NCBI RefSeq assembly: GCF_036030735.1
Contig: NZ_CP107928.1
Location: forward strand, 7,626,001-7,690,000
Source: Streptomyces sp. NBC_00425
GTDB lineage: Bacteria; Actinomycetota; Actinomycetes; Streptomycetales; Streptomycetaceae
Direction of reading: 5' to 3'
Length of the DNA: 64,000 nt
Each line of letters starts with the position of its first letter. The first letter of the stretch is position 1. Made by a program: the position numbers and the translations under genes. Below, piece by piece: positions 53,074 to 60,999 of this stretch. Below the pieces are notes generated by a model that saw nothing but the letters and a program-made list of their open reading frames with translations, was not told the DNA's origin and ran no database searches.

Positions 53074-54012
53074 GGGAGTGCGGCGGGAGCGCGGGACGCG
53101 CAGGAACAGGGGTCCGGCGGCGGTTCGATCGCGCACCGCGTTCCGGACCTGGGCGCGTTGGAGCTGCTGCTGGCGGTGGCCCGGCTGGGCAGCCTCGGCG
53201 CGGCCGCGCGTGAGCTCGGCATCACGCAGCCCGCCGCGAGCAGCCGGATCCGGTCCATGGAACGTCAGTTGGGCGTGGCCCTGGTGGACCGGTCGCCCCG
53301 CGGCTCCCGCCTGACGGACGCGGGCGCGCTGGTGACGGACTGGGCACGGCGGATCGTCGAGGCGGCGGAGGCCTTCGACGCGGGCGCGCAGGCGCTGCGC
53401 GACCGCCGCGACTCACGGCTGCGGGTGGCCGCCAGCATGACCATCGCCGAGTACCTGCTGCCCGGCTGGCTGCTCGCCCTGCGCGCCGGCCGGCCGGACA
53501 CCGCGGTGTCCCTGCTCGCGGGCAACTCGGCGGCCGTCGCCGAACGGCTGCTGGCCGGGGAGGCGGACCTGGGCTTCGTGGAGGGCCTCACCGTCCCGCC
53601 CGGTCTGGACTCCGCCGTGATAGCCCACGACCGTCTCATCGTGGTCGTGGCGCCCGCGCACCCGTGGGCCCGCCGTCGGCGCCCGCTGCCCGCCGCCGAA
53701 CTGGCGTCGACGCCGCTGATCCTGCGGGAGAAGGGCTCCGGGACCCGTCAGGTCCTCGACACGGCCCTCGGCGGCCTGGCCCGCCCGCTGATCGAGCTGT
53801 CCTCGACGACGGCGGTGAAGGCGGCCGTGGTGAGCGGGGCGGGGCCGGCGGTCCTCTCCGAACTGGCGGTCGGCGAGGAGCTGGCGCTGCGCCGGCTCGT
53901 CGGCATCCCGGTCGAGGGAGTCTCCCTGGCCCGGGACCTCAGGGCCGTCTGGCCGACGGGCCACCGCCCCACGGGCCCGGCCCGCGAACTGCTGTCCCTC
54001 ACGCGAGGCTGA
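53071..54012 (+). CDS. LysR-family transcriptional regulator
   Basis: This 313-residue protein has the LysR helix-turn-helix at residues 27-85 (LGALELLLAVARLGSLGAAARELGITQPAASSRIRSME, in part), then an effector-binding domain with VAPAHPWARRRRPLPAAELAS and EKGSGTRQVLDTAL. The first 25 residues are not conserved. No ribosome site precedes the ATG at 53071; a leaderless start is possible. It is divergent from the TDT transporter gene, the classic arrangement of LysR and its target. Confidence 0.88.
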   Translation: MGSAAGARDAQEQGSGGGSIAHRVPDLGALELLLAVARLGSLGAAARELGITQPAASSRIRSMERQLGVALVDRSPRGSRLTDAGALVTDWARRIVEAAEAFDAGAQALRDRRDSRLRVAASMTIAEYLLPGWLLALRAGRPDTAVSLLAGNSAAVAERLLAGEADLGFVEGLTVPPGLDSAVIAHDRLIVVVAPAHPWARRRRPLPAAELASTPLILREKGSGTRQVLDTALGGLARPLIELSSTTAVKAAVVSGAGPAVLSELAVGEELALRRLVGIPVEGVSLARDLRAVWPTGHRPTGPARELLSLTRG

Positions 54013-54053
54013 CGGGCCCGGCGACGGGACGTCCACGTGCGAGCCCCTCAAGG

Positions 54054-54128
54054 GCGGGGCGTTCGTGTGCAGGGCTTTCGTCGGCAGGACGTTCGTCGGC
54101 GGGGCGTCCGCGTGCGGGGCGTTCGTGG
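54054..54128. repeat. Five degenerate 15-bp tandem repeats
   Basis: Units of the type GCGGGGCGTTCGTGT repeat five times at 15-base spacing with a partial sixth copy. They lie between the convergent ends of the LysR gene and the glutamine amidotransferase gene. Because the period is a multiple of three, chance frames through them read as five-residue repeats; no gene is supported. Confidence 0.85.
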
Positions 54129-54177
54129 GCGGGAGCGCCGGGTGAGCGCCGCCGCCCGGGATGTGCGGGCGTCCGCC

Positions 54178-54209
54178 GGACGGGAGCCGGACGGGAGCCG
54201 GGAGGGAGC
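54178..54209. repeat. Short tandem repeat GGACGGGAGCC
   Basis: Two perfect 11-base units (54178-54188 and 54189-54199) are followed by a shortened third unit. It lies in the same convergent spacer as the 15-base array. Confidence 0.8.
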
Positions 54210-54254
54210 CGGGAGGGGCGGGCCGAGGGCTCCTCGCCGGGCGGGGGCGCGCGC

Positions 54255-54998
54255 TCAGGCCGCGGGGCGGGACGCCGCCGTCACGAGGGCGCGTACGACC
54301 CGCACGTCCTCGCCCATCTCCGGATGCCACTGCACCCCGAGGACCCATCCGGCGGAGGGCAGTTCGACGGCCTCCACGGTGCCGTCGACCGCGTGCGCCG
54401 ACGGCACGAGGCCCGTGCCCAGGCGGTCCACGGCCTGATGATGGTAGGTCGGCACCAGGGCCCGCGCGTCGACGATCCCGCCGTACAGGCTGCCCGGCAC
54501 CGCCTCGACCGGGTGACCGCCGAAGACGCCCTCGGCCTCGGCGTGCCCGTCGAGGTGCTGGATCAGCGTGCCGCCGAGCGCGACGTTCAGGAGTTGCATG
54601 CCGCGGCAGATGCCCAGCAGCGGGACGTCCGCCGCCAGCGCCGCCTCGATCAGGGCCAGCTCCCACGCGTCCCGTTCGGGAGCCGGCGGGCCGGTGCGGG
54701 GGTCGCGCTCGGCTCCGTAGCGGGCCGGATCGACGTCCGGTCCGCCCGCGATGACCAGACCGTCGAGGCGGGCCACGGCCGCCGCCGCGTGTTCGGGCGC
54801 GTCCGGCGGGAGCATCACGGCCAGCCCGCCGGCCCGCTGGACGAGCCTCGGATACGCCGCGGGCAGCAGCGCCGCCTCCAGCTCCCACACACGCCAGCGC
54901 GTGCCGGGCTCCAGATACGTGCTGACGCCGATCAGCGGCCTGCCGACCGCCCCGACCGCCCCGTCCGGCGACTCCGCGCCGTGCCCCGTCACCGTCAT
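54255..54998 (-). CDS. Class I glutamine amidotransferase / gamma-glutamyl hydrolase (PuuD type)
   Basis: This 247-residue enzyme should hydrolyse gamma-glutamyl amides made by the nearby glutamine synthetase-like enzyme. The nucleophile Cys is in LLGICRGMQLLNVALGG, and the His-Glu pair is in LGVQWHPEMGED. The motif DGLVIAGGPDVDPARYG is typical of the PuuD family. The ATG at 54998 has GGGAGG five bases upstream. It lies next to a FadR regulator and opposite the synthetase cluster, consistent with gamma-glutamyl-ethanolamine or -polyamine breakdown. Confidence 0.9.
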   Translation of the reverse strand: MTVTGHGAESPDGAVGAVGRPLIGVSTYLEPGTRWRVWELEAALLPAAYPRLVQRAGGLAVMLPPDAPEHAAAAVARLDGLVIAGGPDVDPARYGAERDPRTGPPAPERDAWELALIEAALAADVPLLGICRGMQLLNVALGGTLIQHLDGHAEAEGVFGGHPVEAVPGSLYGGIVDARALVPTYHHQAVDRLGTGLVPSAHAVDGTVEAVELPSAGWVLGVQWHPEMGEDVRVVRALVTAASRPAA

Positions 54999-55060
54999 GT
55001 GTCCTCCCGGCCGACTCTCAATGGACTCCGCTCGAACCTTTGCTGACCGTCCGGCGTGCT

Positions 55061-55795
55061 TCAGGTCAGGAAGCCCCTGAGCAGGGCCGCCGTCCCCGCG
55101 CAGTGCTCCCGCATGATCTCCCGCGCGCCGTCCGCGTCCCGGTCCAGCACCGCCTCCACCAGCGCGGTGTGCTGTCGCTGCGAGTGTTCCAGGTTGCGCA
55201 CGAGCAGCGGGATGCAGTCGAGCAGGTCGTTCACCGTGGCCCGCACGGCCGCGTACCGCGCCGTCAGCGAGGGTGAGCCGCACAGCTCGGCGAGGGTCAG
55301 ATGGAGCATCGTGTCGAGTCGGCGGTAGTCGGCCGACGACGCGTTCCCCGTGGCGGCGAGGGCCTCGCGCAGCCTGCGCCCCTGCGCGTCCGTCAGACCG
55401 TGCGACGCGCACAGACCCGCCGCGCCCGTCTCCAGCACCTCCCGGAACCGCAGCACGTCCTCGACGTCGGTCTCCGCGATCCGCCGCCGCAGCTCGTCCT
55501 CGCCGCCGGCGTCCGTGCGCGGCAGGACGAAGGTTCCGCCGTACCGGCCCCGACGGGACTCGACCAGCCCCTGGTCCTGCAGGACCTTGAGCACCTCGCG
55601 CAGCGTCACCCGGCTGATCCCGAGCCGCTCCGCGAGATCCCGCTCGGCCGGCAGTCGCCCGCCCCCGGGGACCAGACCCAGTCGTACGACCTGCAGGATC
55701 TGCTCCAACGCCTCCTCGAAGCCGTTTCCGGCCCGCACCGGCCGCAGCACCGGTGTCAGCCGGTCGTCCGGTGCGCCGTCAGCGTTCACCGACAT
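55061..55795 (-). CDS. GntR-family (FadR-type) transcriptional regulator
   Basis: This 244-residue protein has an N-terminal winged helix (residues 20-90; LVPGGGRLPAERDLAERLGISRVTLREVLKVLQDQGLVE, in part) and an all-helical FCD effector domain with conserved Asp/His metal positions (RFREVLETGAAGLC, HLTLAELCGSPSL, EHCAGT). The ATG at 55795 is preferred over a TTG at 55816. It is divergent from the glutamine synthetase-like gene and likely controls it, the aldehyde dehydrogenase and itself. Confidence 0.89.
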   Translation of the reverse strand: MSVNADGAPDDRLTPVLRPVRAGNGFEEALEQILQVVRLGLVPGGGRLPAERDLAERLGISRVTLREVLKVLQDQGLVESRRGRYGGTFVLPRTDAGGEDELRRRIAETDVEDVLRFREVLETGAAGLCASHGLTDAQGRRLREALAATGNASSADYRRLDTMLHLTLAELCGSPSLTARYAAVRATVNDLLDCIPLLVRNLEHSQRQHTALVEAVLDRDADGAREIMREHCAGTAALLRGFLT

Positions 55796-55900
55796 CAGGC
55801 CGCGCCCCCTTCCCAAGCAATGGTTCTCCGCAATACCTTATGGCTCCCGGCCCGCCCGAAGAAGACGAGGGAGCCGGGGAAGCCGAAGGAGGCCCTTCCC

Positions 55901-57271
55901 GTGGCAGACCGCACACCCCCGCTCGGCGTCGAGGAGCTGCGGGCCCTCGTGGCGAGCGGTGAGATCGACACCGTCGTCCTCGCCTTCCCCGACATGCAGG
56001 GGCGCCTGCAGGGCAAACGGTTCGCCGCCGGGTTCTTCCTCGACGAGGTGCTTCGGCACGGCACCGAGGGCTGCAACTACCTCCTTGCCGTCGACACGGA
56101 GATGAACACCGTCGACGGGTACGCCATGTCGTCCTGGGAGCGAGGCTACGGCGACTTCGCGATGCACCCGGACCTGGCCACCCTGCGCCGAGTGCCCTGG
56201 AACGCCGGAACCGCGATGCTGATCGCCGACCTCGCCTGGAACGACGGCTCCCCGGTGGTCGCCGCCCCGCGCCAGATCCTGCGCCGGCAGCTGGAACGCC
56301 TCGCGGAGCACGGCTTCACCGCCCAGGTCGGCACCGAGCTGGAGTTCATCGTCTTCAAGGACAGCTACGAGGCCGCCTGGGACGCGAACTACCGCGGGCT
56401 CACCCCGGCCAACCAGTACAACATCGACTACTCGGTCCTCGGCACCGGCCGCATCGAGCCGCTGCTGCGCCGCATCCGCAACGAGATGGCCGGCGCCGGC
56501 CTCACCGTCGAGTCGGCCAAGGGCGAGTGCAACCCCGGCCAGCACGAGATCGCGTTCCGCTACGACGAGGCCCTGATCACCTGCGACCAGCACGCCGTCT
56601 ACAAGACCGGCGCCAAGGAGATCGCCGCCCAGGAGGGCGTGTCCCTCACCTTCATGGCCAAGTACAACGAGCGCGAGGGCAACTCCTGCCACATCCATCT
56701 CTCGCTCACCGACGCGGAGGGCGCAGGCGTGATGGCCGGCACGCCCGACGACCCGGACGGCATGTCCGAGGTCATGCGGTACTTCCTCGCCGGACAGCTG
56801 GCCGCCCTGCGCGACTTCTCCCTCCTCTACGCCCCCAACATCAACTCCTACAAGCGGTTCCAGCCCGGCTCCTTCGCCCCGACCGCCGTCGCCTGGGGGC
56901 ACGACAACCGCACCTGCGCGCTGCGGGTCGTCGGCCACGGCCGCTCGACGCGCTTCGAGAACCGGCTGCCCGGCGGCGACGTGAACCCGCACCTCGCCGT
57001 CGCCGGTCTGGTGGCGGCCGGGCTGTACGGCATCGAGCACAAGCTGGAGCTGCCCGAGGCCTGCGCCGGCAACGCCTACGCCGGCGACTACGCGCACGTC
57101 CCCACCACGCTCCGCGAGGCCGCAGAGCTCTGGTCGGCCAGCCCGATCGCGCTGGCCGCCTTCGGGGAGGAGGTCGTCGCCCACTACCGCAACATGGCAC
57201 GCGTCGAGCTCGAGGCCTTCGACGCCGCCGTCACCGACTGGGAGCTGCGCCGCTCCTTCGAACGTCTGTGA
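55901..57271 (+). CDS. glnA4: Glutamine synthetase-like gamma-glutamylamide synthetase (GlnA4 type)
   Basis: This 456-residue protein has the glutamine synthetase fold. Conserved metal and substrate segments are TELEFIVFKDSYEAAW, ESAKGECNPGQHEIAFRYDEAL, KYNEREGNSCHIHLSL and RSTRFENRLPGGDVNPHLAVAG. It lacks the adenylylation-loop context of true GlnA. The GTG at 55901 has AAGGAGG upstream. Neighbours are a PuuD-type hydrolase, FadR regulator, aldehyde dehydrogenase and SDR, which fits gamma-glutamylation of ethanolamine (GlnA4) or polyamines (GlnA3). The GlnA4 name rests on gene context recalled from S. coelicolor and is moderately sure. Confidence 0.85.
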   Translation: MADRTPPLGVEELRALVASGEIDTVVLAFPDMQGRLQGKRFAAGFFLDEVLRHGTEGCNYLLAVDTEMNTVDGYAMSSWERGYGDFAMHPDLATLRRVPWNAGTAMLIADLAWNDGSPVVAAPRQILRRQLERLAEHGFTAQVGTELEFIVFKDSYEAAWDANYRGLTPANQYNIDYSVLGTGRIEPLLRRIRNEMAGAGLTVESAKGECNPGQHEIAFRYDEALITCDQHAVYKTGAKEIAAQEGVSLTFMAKYNEREGNSCHIHLSLTDAEGAGVMAGTPDDPDGMSEVMRYFLAGQLAALRDFSLLYAPNINSYKRFQPGSFAPTAVAWGHDNRTCALRVVGHGRSTRFENRLPGGDVNPHLAVAGLVAAGLYGIEHKLELPEACAGNAYAGDYAHVPTTLREAAELWSASPIALAAFGEEVVAHYRNMARVELEAFDAAVTDWELRRSFERL

Positions 57272-57282
57272 AAGGTCCCGCC

Positions 57283-58686
57283 TTGTCCCACCCGCACGAG
57301 CAGTCCCCGCACCAGCAGTCCCCGCACGAGCTGATCGTGCTCAACCCGGCCACCGAGGAGGTCGTCGCCGTCGTCCCGGCCGCCGACGCGGCCGACGTGG
57401 ACCGCGCGGTGGCCCGGGCGGGCGCCGCGCAGACCGCCTGGGCCGCGGCGGCCCCCGCCGACCGCGCCCGTCTGCTGCGCCGCTTCGCCGACGTGGTCGA
57501 CGCGCACGTCGAGGAACTGGCGCTGCTCGAGGTCCGCGAGGCCGGCCACCTCCTCGGCAACGCCCGCTGGGAGGCCGGCAACGCCCGCGACCTGCTGCTC
57601 TACGCGGCGGGCGGCGTCGAACGGCTCCTGGGCAGCCAGATCCCCGTGTCCGGCGGCTGGAACGTCACCTTCCACGAGCCGCTCGGCGTGGTCGGTGTGA
57701 TCGCCCCGTGGAACTTCCCCATGCCGATCGCAGCCTGGGGCGCCTTCCCGGCCCTCGCGGCGGGCAACGCGGTCGTCCTCAAGCCCGCCGAGACCACCCC
57801 GCTCACCGCCCTGCGGCTGGCCGAACTCGCCCTGGAGGCCGGCCTGCCCGAGCATCTCCTCCAGGTGCTGCCGGGCCACGGCGCGGTCGCCGGACGGGCC
57901 CTCGTCGACCACCCGGACGTCGCGAAGATCGTGTTCACCGGCTCCACCCGCACCGGCCGCGAGGTCATGGAGCGCTGCGCCCGGCAGGTCAAGCCGGTCA
58001 CCCTGGAACTCGGCGGCAAGAGCCCGAACATCGTGTTCGCCGACGCCGATCTGAAGACCGCCGTCGACCCGTACTCCTTCCTCGACAACTCCGGCCAGGA
58101 CTGCTGCGCACGCACCCGGATCCTCGTCCAGGAGTCGGTGTACGACGAGGTGGCCGACCACCTGGCACGGGAACTCGCCGCGGTGGTGGTCGGCGACCCG
58201 GCCGACGAGGCCACCCGGATGGGTCCGCTGATCTCCCGTCAGCAGGTGGACCGCGTACGGTCGTTCGTGCCGGACGACGCCCGGGCGCTGCGCGGCGGCG
58301 CCCCCGACGGCCCCGGGTTCTGGTTCCCGCCGACCGTGCTCACCGGCGAACGGCCCGACTCCCCGGCCGCCCGCGAGGAGATCTTCGGACCCGTCGCCGT
58401 GCTGCTCCCCTTCACCGACGAGGCGGACGCGGTCCGGCTGGCCAACGACACCCCCTACGGCCTCTCCGGCTCCGTCTGGACCCGGGACGTCGGCCGCGCG
58501 CTGCGCGTCTCGCGTGCCGTGCGCGCCGGGAACCTGTCCGTCAACTCCCACTCCAGCGTCCGCTACTGGACCCCGTTCGGCGGCTACAAGCAGTCCGGCG
58601 TCGGCCGTGAGCTGGGCCCGGACGCCCTGACCGCCTTCACCGAAACCAAGAACGTCTTCATCAGCACGGAGGGCCCCGCACAGTGA
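57283..58686 (+). CDS. NAD(P)-dependent aldehyde dehydrogenase
   Basis: This protein of about 467 residues oxidises an aldehyde, probably the gamma-glutamyl aldehyde from the pathway next door. Landmarks are VIAPWNFPMPIAAW, the FTGSTRTGREVM NAD-binding loop, the Glu general base in VTLELGGKSPNIVFAD and the catalytic Cys within NSGQDCCARTRILVQ, where two Cys lie together. The TTG at 57283 follows AAAGG; a GTG at 57268 overlapping the synthetase stop is the alternative. The SDR gene starts at its stop codon. Confidence 0.9.
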   Translation: MSHPHEQSPHQQSPHELIVLNPATEEVVAVVPAADAADVDRAVARAGAAQTAWAAAAPADRARLLRRFADVVDAHVEELALLEVREAGHLLGNARWEAGNARDLLLYAAGGVERLLGSQIPVSGGWNVTFHEPLGVVGVIAPWNFPMPIAAWGAFPALAAGNAVVLKPAETTPLTALRLAELALEAGLPEHLLQVLPGHGAVAGRALVDHPDVAKIVFTGSTRTGREVMERCARQVKPVTLELGGKSPNIVFADADLKTAVDPYSFLDNSGQDCCARTRILVQESVYDEVADHLARELAAVVVGDPADEATRMGPLISRQQVDRVRSFVPDDARALRGGAPDGPGFWFPPTVLTGERPDSPAAREEIFGPVAVLLPFTDEADAVRLANDTPYGLSGSVWTRDVGRALRVSRAVRAGNLSVNSHSSVRYWTPFGGYKQSGVGRELGPDALTAFTETKNVFISTEGPAQ

Positions 58687-59483
58687 CGTCATCCACCCCC
58701 CTGCCCGACGAGAACATCTGCCGCCGCCTGGTGGGCCGCACGGCCGTCGTCACCGGCGCCGGCAGCGGCATCGGCCTCGCCACCGCGCGCCGGCTCGCCT
58801 CCGAGGGCGCGCACGTCGTCTGCGGCGACGTCGACGAGACCCGCGGCAAGGCCGCCGCCGAGGAGGTCGGCGGGATCTTCGTGAAGGTCGACGTCACCGA
58901 CCCCGAGCAGGTCGAGGCGCTGTTCCGGACGGCGTTCGACACCTACGGCAGCGTGGACGTCGCCTTCAACAACGCGGGCATCTCCCCGCCCGACGACGAC
59001 TCCATCCTGGAGACCGGACTGGAGGCCTGGCGGCGCGTCCAGGAGGTCAACCTCACCTCCGTCTACCTGTGCTGCAAGGCCGCCATCCCCTACATGCGCC
59101 GGCAGGGCCGCGGCTCCATCATCAACACGGCGTCCTTCGTGGCACGGATGGGTGCGGCGACCTCGCAGATCTCGTACACGGCGTCCAAGGGCGGCGTCCT
59201 CGCCATGTCCCGCGAACTCGGCGTGCAGTTCGCCCGGGAGGGCATCCGCGTGAACGCCCTGTGCCCCGGACCGGTCAACACCCCTTTGCTGCAGGAGCTG
59301 TTCGCCAAGGACCCAGAGCGGGCCGCCCGCCGCCTCGTCCACATCCCCGTCGGCCGGTTCGCCGAGGCCGAGGAGATCGCCGCCGCCGTCGCCTTCCTGG
59401 CCAGCGACGACTCCTCGTTCGTCAACGCCAGCGACTTCCTGGTGGACGGCGGGATCTCCGGGGCGTACGTGACCCCGCTGTAG
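58683..59483 (+). CDS. Short-chain dehydrogenase/reductase
   Basis: This 266-residue protein has the classical SDR layout: TGAGSGIG cofactor motif near residue 25, NNAGIS, the catalytic Ser in NTASFVARMG, and YTASK, then NALCPGPVNTPLL. The GTG overlaps the stop of the aldehyde dehydrogenase gene (GTGA), so it is co-translated. It probably handles the alcohol or carbonyl step in the same pathway; the substrate is unknown. Confidence 0.91.
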   Translation: MTSSTPLPDENICRRLVGRTAVVTGAGSGIGLATARRLASEGAHVVCGDVDETRGKAAAEEVGGIFVKVDVTDPEQVEALFRTAFDTYGSVDVAFNNAGISPPDDDSILETGLEAWRRVQEVNLTSVYLCCKAAIPYMRRQGRGSIINTASFVARMGAATSQISYTASKGGVLAMSRELGVQFAREGIRVNALCPGPVNTPLLQELFAKDPERAARRLVHIPVGRFAEAEEIAAAVAFLASDDSSFVNASDFLVDGGISGAYVTPL

Positions 59484-59517
59484 GACTCCGGCGGCCCGGG
59501 GCGGCGGTCGGCGGCGG

Positions 59518-60720
59518 TCAGAGGAAGGTGTGACCCTCGCCCCGGTAGGTCGGCACGGTCGCCGTCACGGCGTCCCCCTCGACGAGGTGCAGCATCTCGA
59601 ACCGTTCGCACAGCTCGCCGGCCTTCGCGTGCCGGAACCACACCTTGTCGCCGATCAGCAGATCGTCGGCGGGGGAGCCGAGCAGCGGGGTCTGCACCTC
59701 GCCGGGGCCCTCCTGGGGGTCGTAACGCAGACCCTCGGGGAGGTAGGGCACCGGGAGCCGGTCGGGCCCGGCCGCACCGGAGGCCGGGTAGCCGCCGCCG
59801 AGGACGGTCACCACCCCGACGCCTGGCCTGCGCACGACGGGCATGGCGAACAGCGCGGCCGGACGCCCGCTGAACGACGTGTAGTTGTCGAAGAGCCGCG
59901 GCACGTACAGCCCGGAGCCGGCCGCGATCTCCGTGACCGCGTCCTCCGCGGCGGTGTGCTGCACACTGCCCGTGCCGCCGCCGTTGACGTACTCCAGGTC
60001 CGGCACGACGGCCCGCACCGCGCGCACCACGGCCGCACGCCGCTCGGCGAGCTCCCGCCGGGCGGTGGCCTGCATCAGCCGGATCGCCCGGGAGCGCAGG
60101 GGCCGCCCGGCGACGGCGTCGCCGACCCCGGCGATGTGCCCCTCGTACGCCATGATCCCCACCAGCCGGAAACCGGGCCGCCGTGCCACCGCCCGCGCCA
60201 CGTCGGCGACCTGGGCGGGGGTGTGCAGCGGCGAGCGCAGTGCGCCGACCCGGAACCGGCCGCCGAGCAGCTTCAGCGAGGTGTCCAACTCCAGGCAGAC
60301 GCGGACGACTTCGGTGCCGCCGGCCCGCGCCGCGTCGATGAGGTCGAGCTGGGCGACGTCGTCGACCATGACGGTGACGGCGGCGGCGAGCTTGGGATCG
60401 GCGGCCAGTTCGGCATAGGAGCCGCGGTCGGCCGACGGATACGCGAGGAGGATGTCGTCGAAGCCCGAGCGGGCCAGCCACAGCGACTCGGCGAGGGTGA
60501 ACGACATGATCCCCGCGAAGCCGTCCATCGCCAGGACGCGTTCCAGCAGCGTTCGGCAGCGCACGGATTTGCTCGCGACCCGGATCGGCTTGCCGCCGGC
60601 CCGGCGGACCAAATCCTCGGCGTTCGCGTCGAAGGCGTCCAGGTCCACAAGGGCGAGCGGGGCGTCGAGATGGGCGGTGGCCCGGTCGTACCGGGCCCGG
60701 TCGGCGGCGCGCGCAGTCAT
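59518..60720 (-). CDS. PLP-dependent alanine racemase-fold protein (D-amino acid deaminase/aldolase type)
   Basis: This 400-residue protein has the alanine-racemase-like TIM barrel. The PLP lysine is expected in PIRVASKSVRCRTLLERVL, after a LVDLDAFDANAEDLV start strand. The segments MAYEGHIAGVGD, EYVNGGGTGS and VTVLGGGYPASGA fit the D-serine/D-threonine deaminase-like group. The ATG at 60720 is chosen because it begins the domain; the same frame runs on upstream through the next gene's spacer as an artefact. It faces the SDR gene with a 34-base gap. Its amino acid substrate is not known. Confidence 0.87.
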   Translation of the reverse strand: MTARAADRARYDRATAHLDAPLALVDLDAFDANAEDLVRRAGGKPIRVASKSVRCRTLLERVLAMDGFAGIMSFTLAESLWLARSGFDDILLAYPSADRGSYAELAADPKLAAAVTVMVDDVAQLDLIDAARAGGTEVVRVCLELDTSLKLLGGRFRVGALRSPLHTPAQVADVARAVARRPGFRLVGIMAYEGHIAGVGDAVAGRPLRSRAIRLMQATARRELAERRAAVVRAVRAVVPDLEYVNGGGTGSVQHTAAEDAVTEIAAGSGLYVPRLFDNYTSFSGRPAALFAMPVVRRPGVGVVTVLGGGYPASGAAGPDRLPVPYLPEGLRYDPQEGPGEVQTPLLGSPADDLLIGDKVWFRHAKAGELCERFEMLHLVEGDAVTATVPTYRGEGHTFL

Positions 60721-60999
60721 GAGGGAAGCCTGCCAGACAGGATTACCGCAGGGTAGGGGGACGTTCCGGGCTAATGCCCCGGGGGCCGCCGACTGGTTCC
60801 CGCTCGACCGGCGACAAGCCGTAGAGTGACGCGCACGTACGGAGGAACGGCTCCGGCCGGACAGCCGCGTCGGGATGCCGGTCCGCCCGCGCGGGTATGC
60901 CTGCCCGCGACGGACGACCCGGTCGCGCCGGATCGCCCGGGCGAACCGACGGCCCGCGTACGAGAACGACGGCCCGGGGAACGAGGAAACGGGGGGTGC

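Noticed and set aside
53413..54888. Minus-strand protein with five-residue repeats over 54054-54128
   Set aside because: The repeats come from a 15-bp tandem DNA repeat; the rest of the frame is the shadow of the LysR gene.
60826..60999. Longer N terminus of the proline-rich membrane protein
   Set aside because: The extra 58 residues are Arg/Pro-rich, have no ribosome site before them, and look like spacer DNA read in frame.
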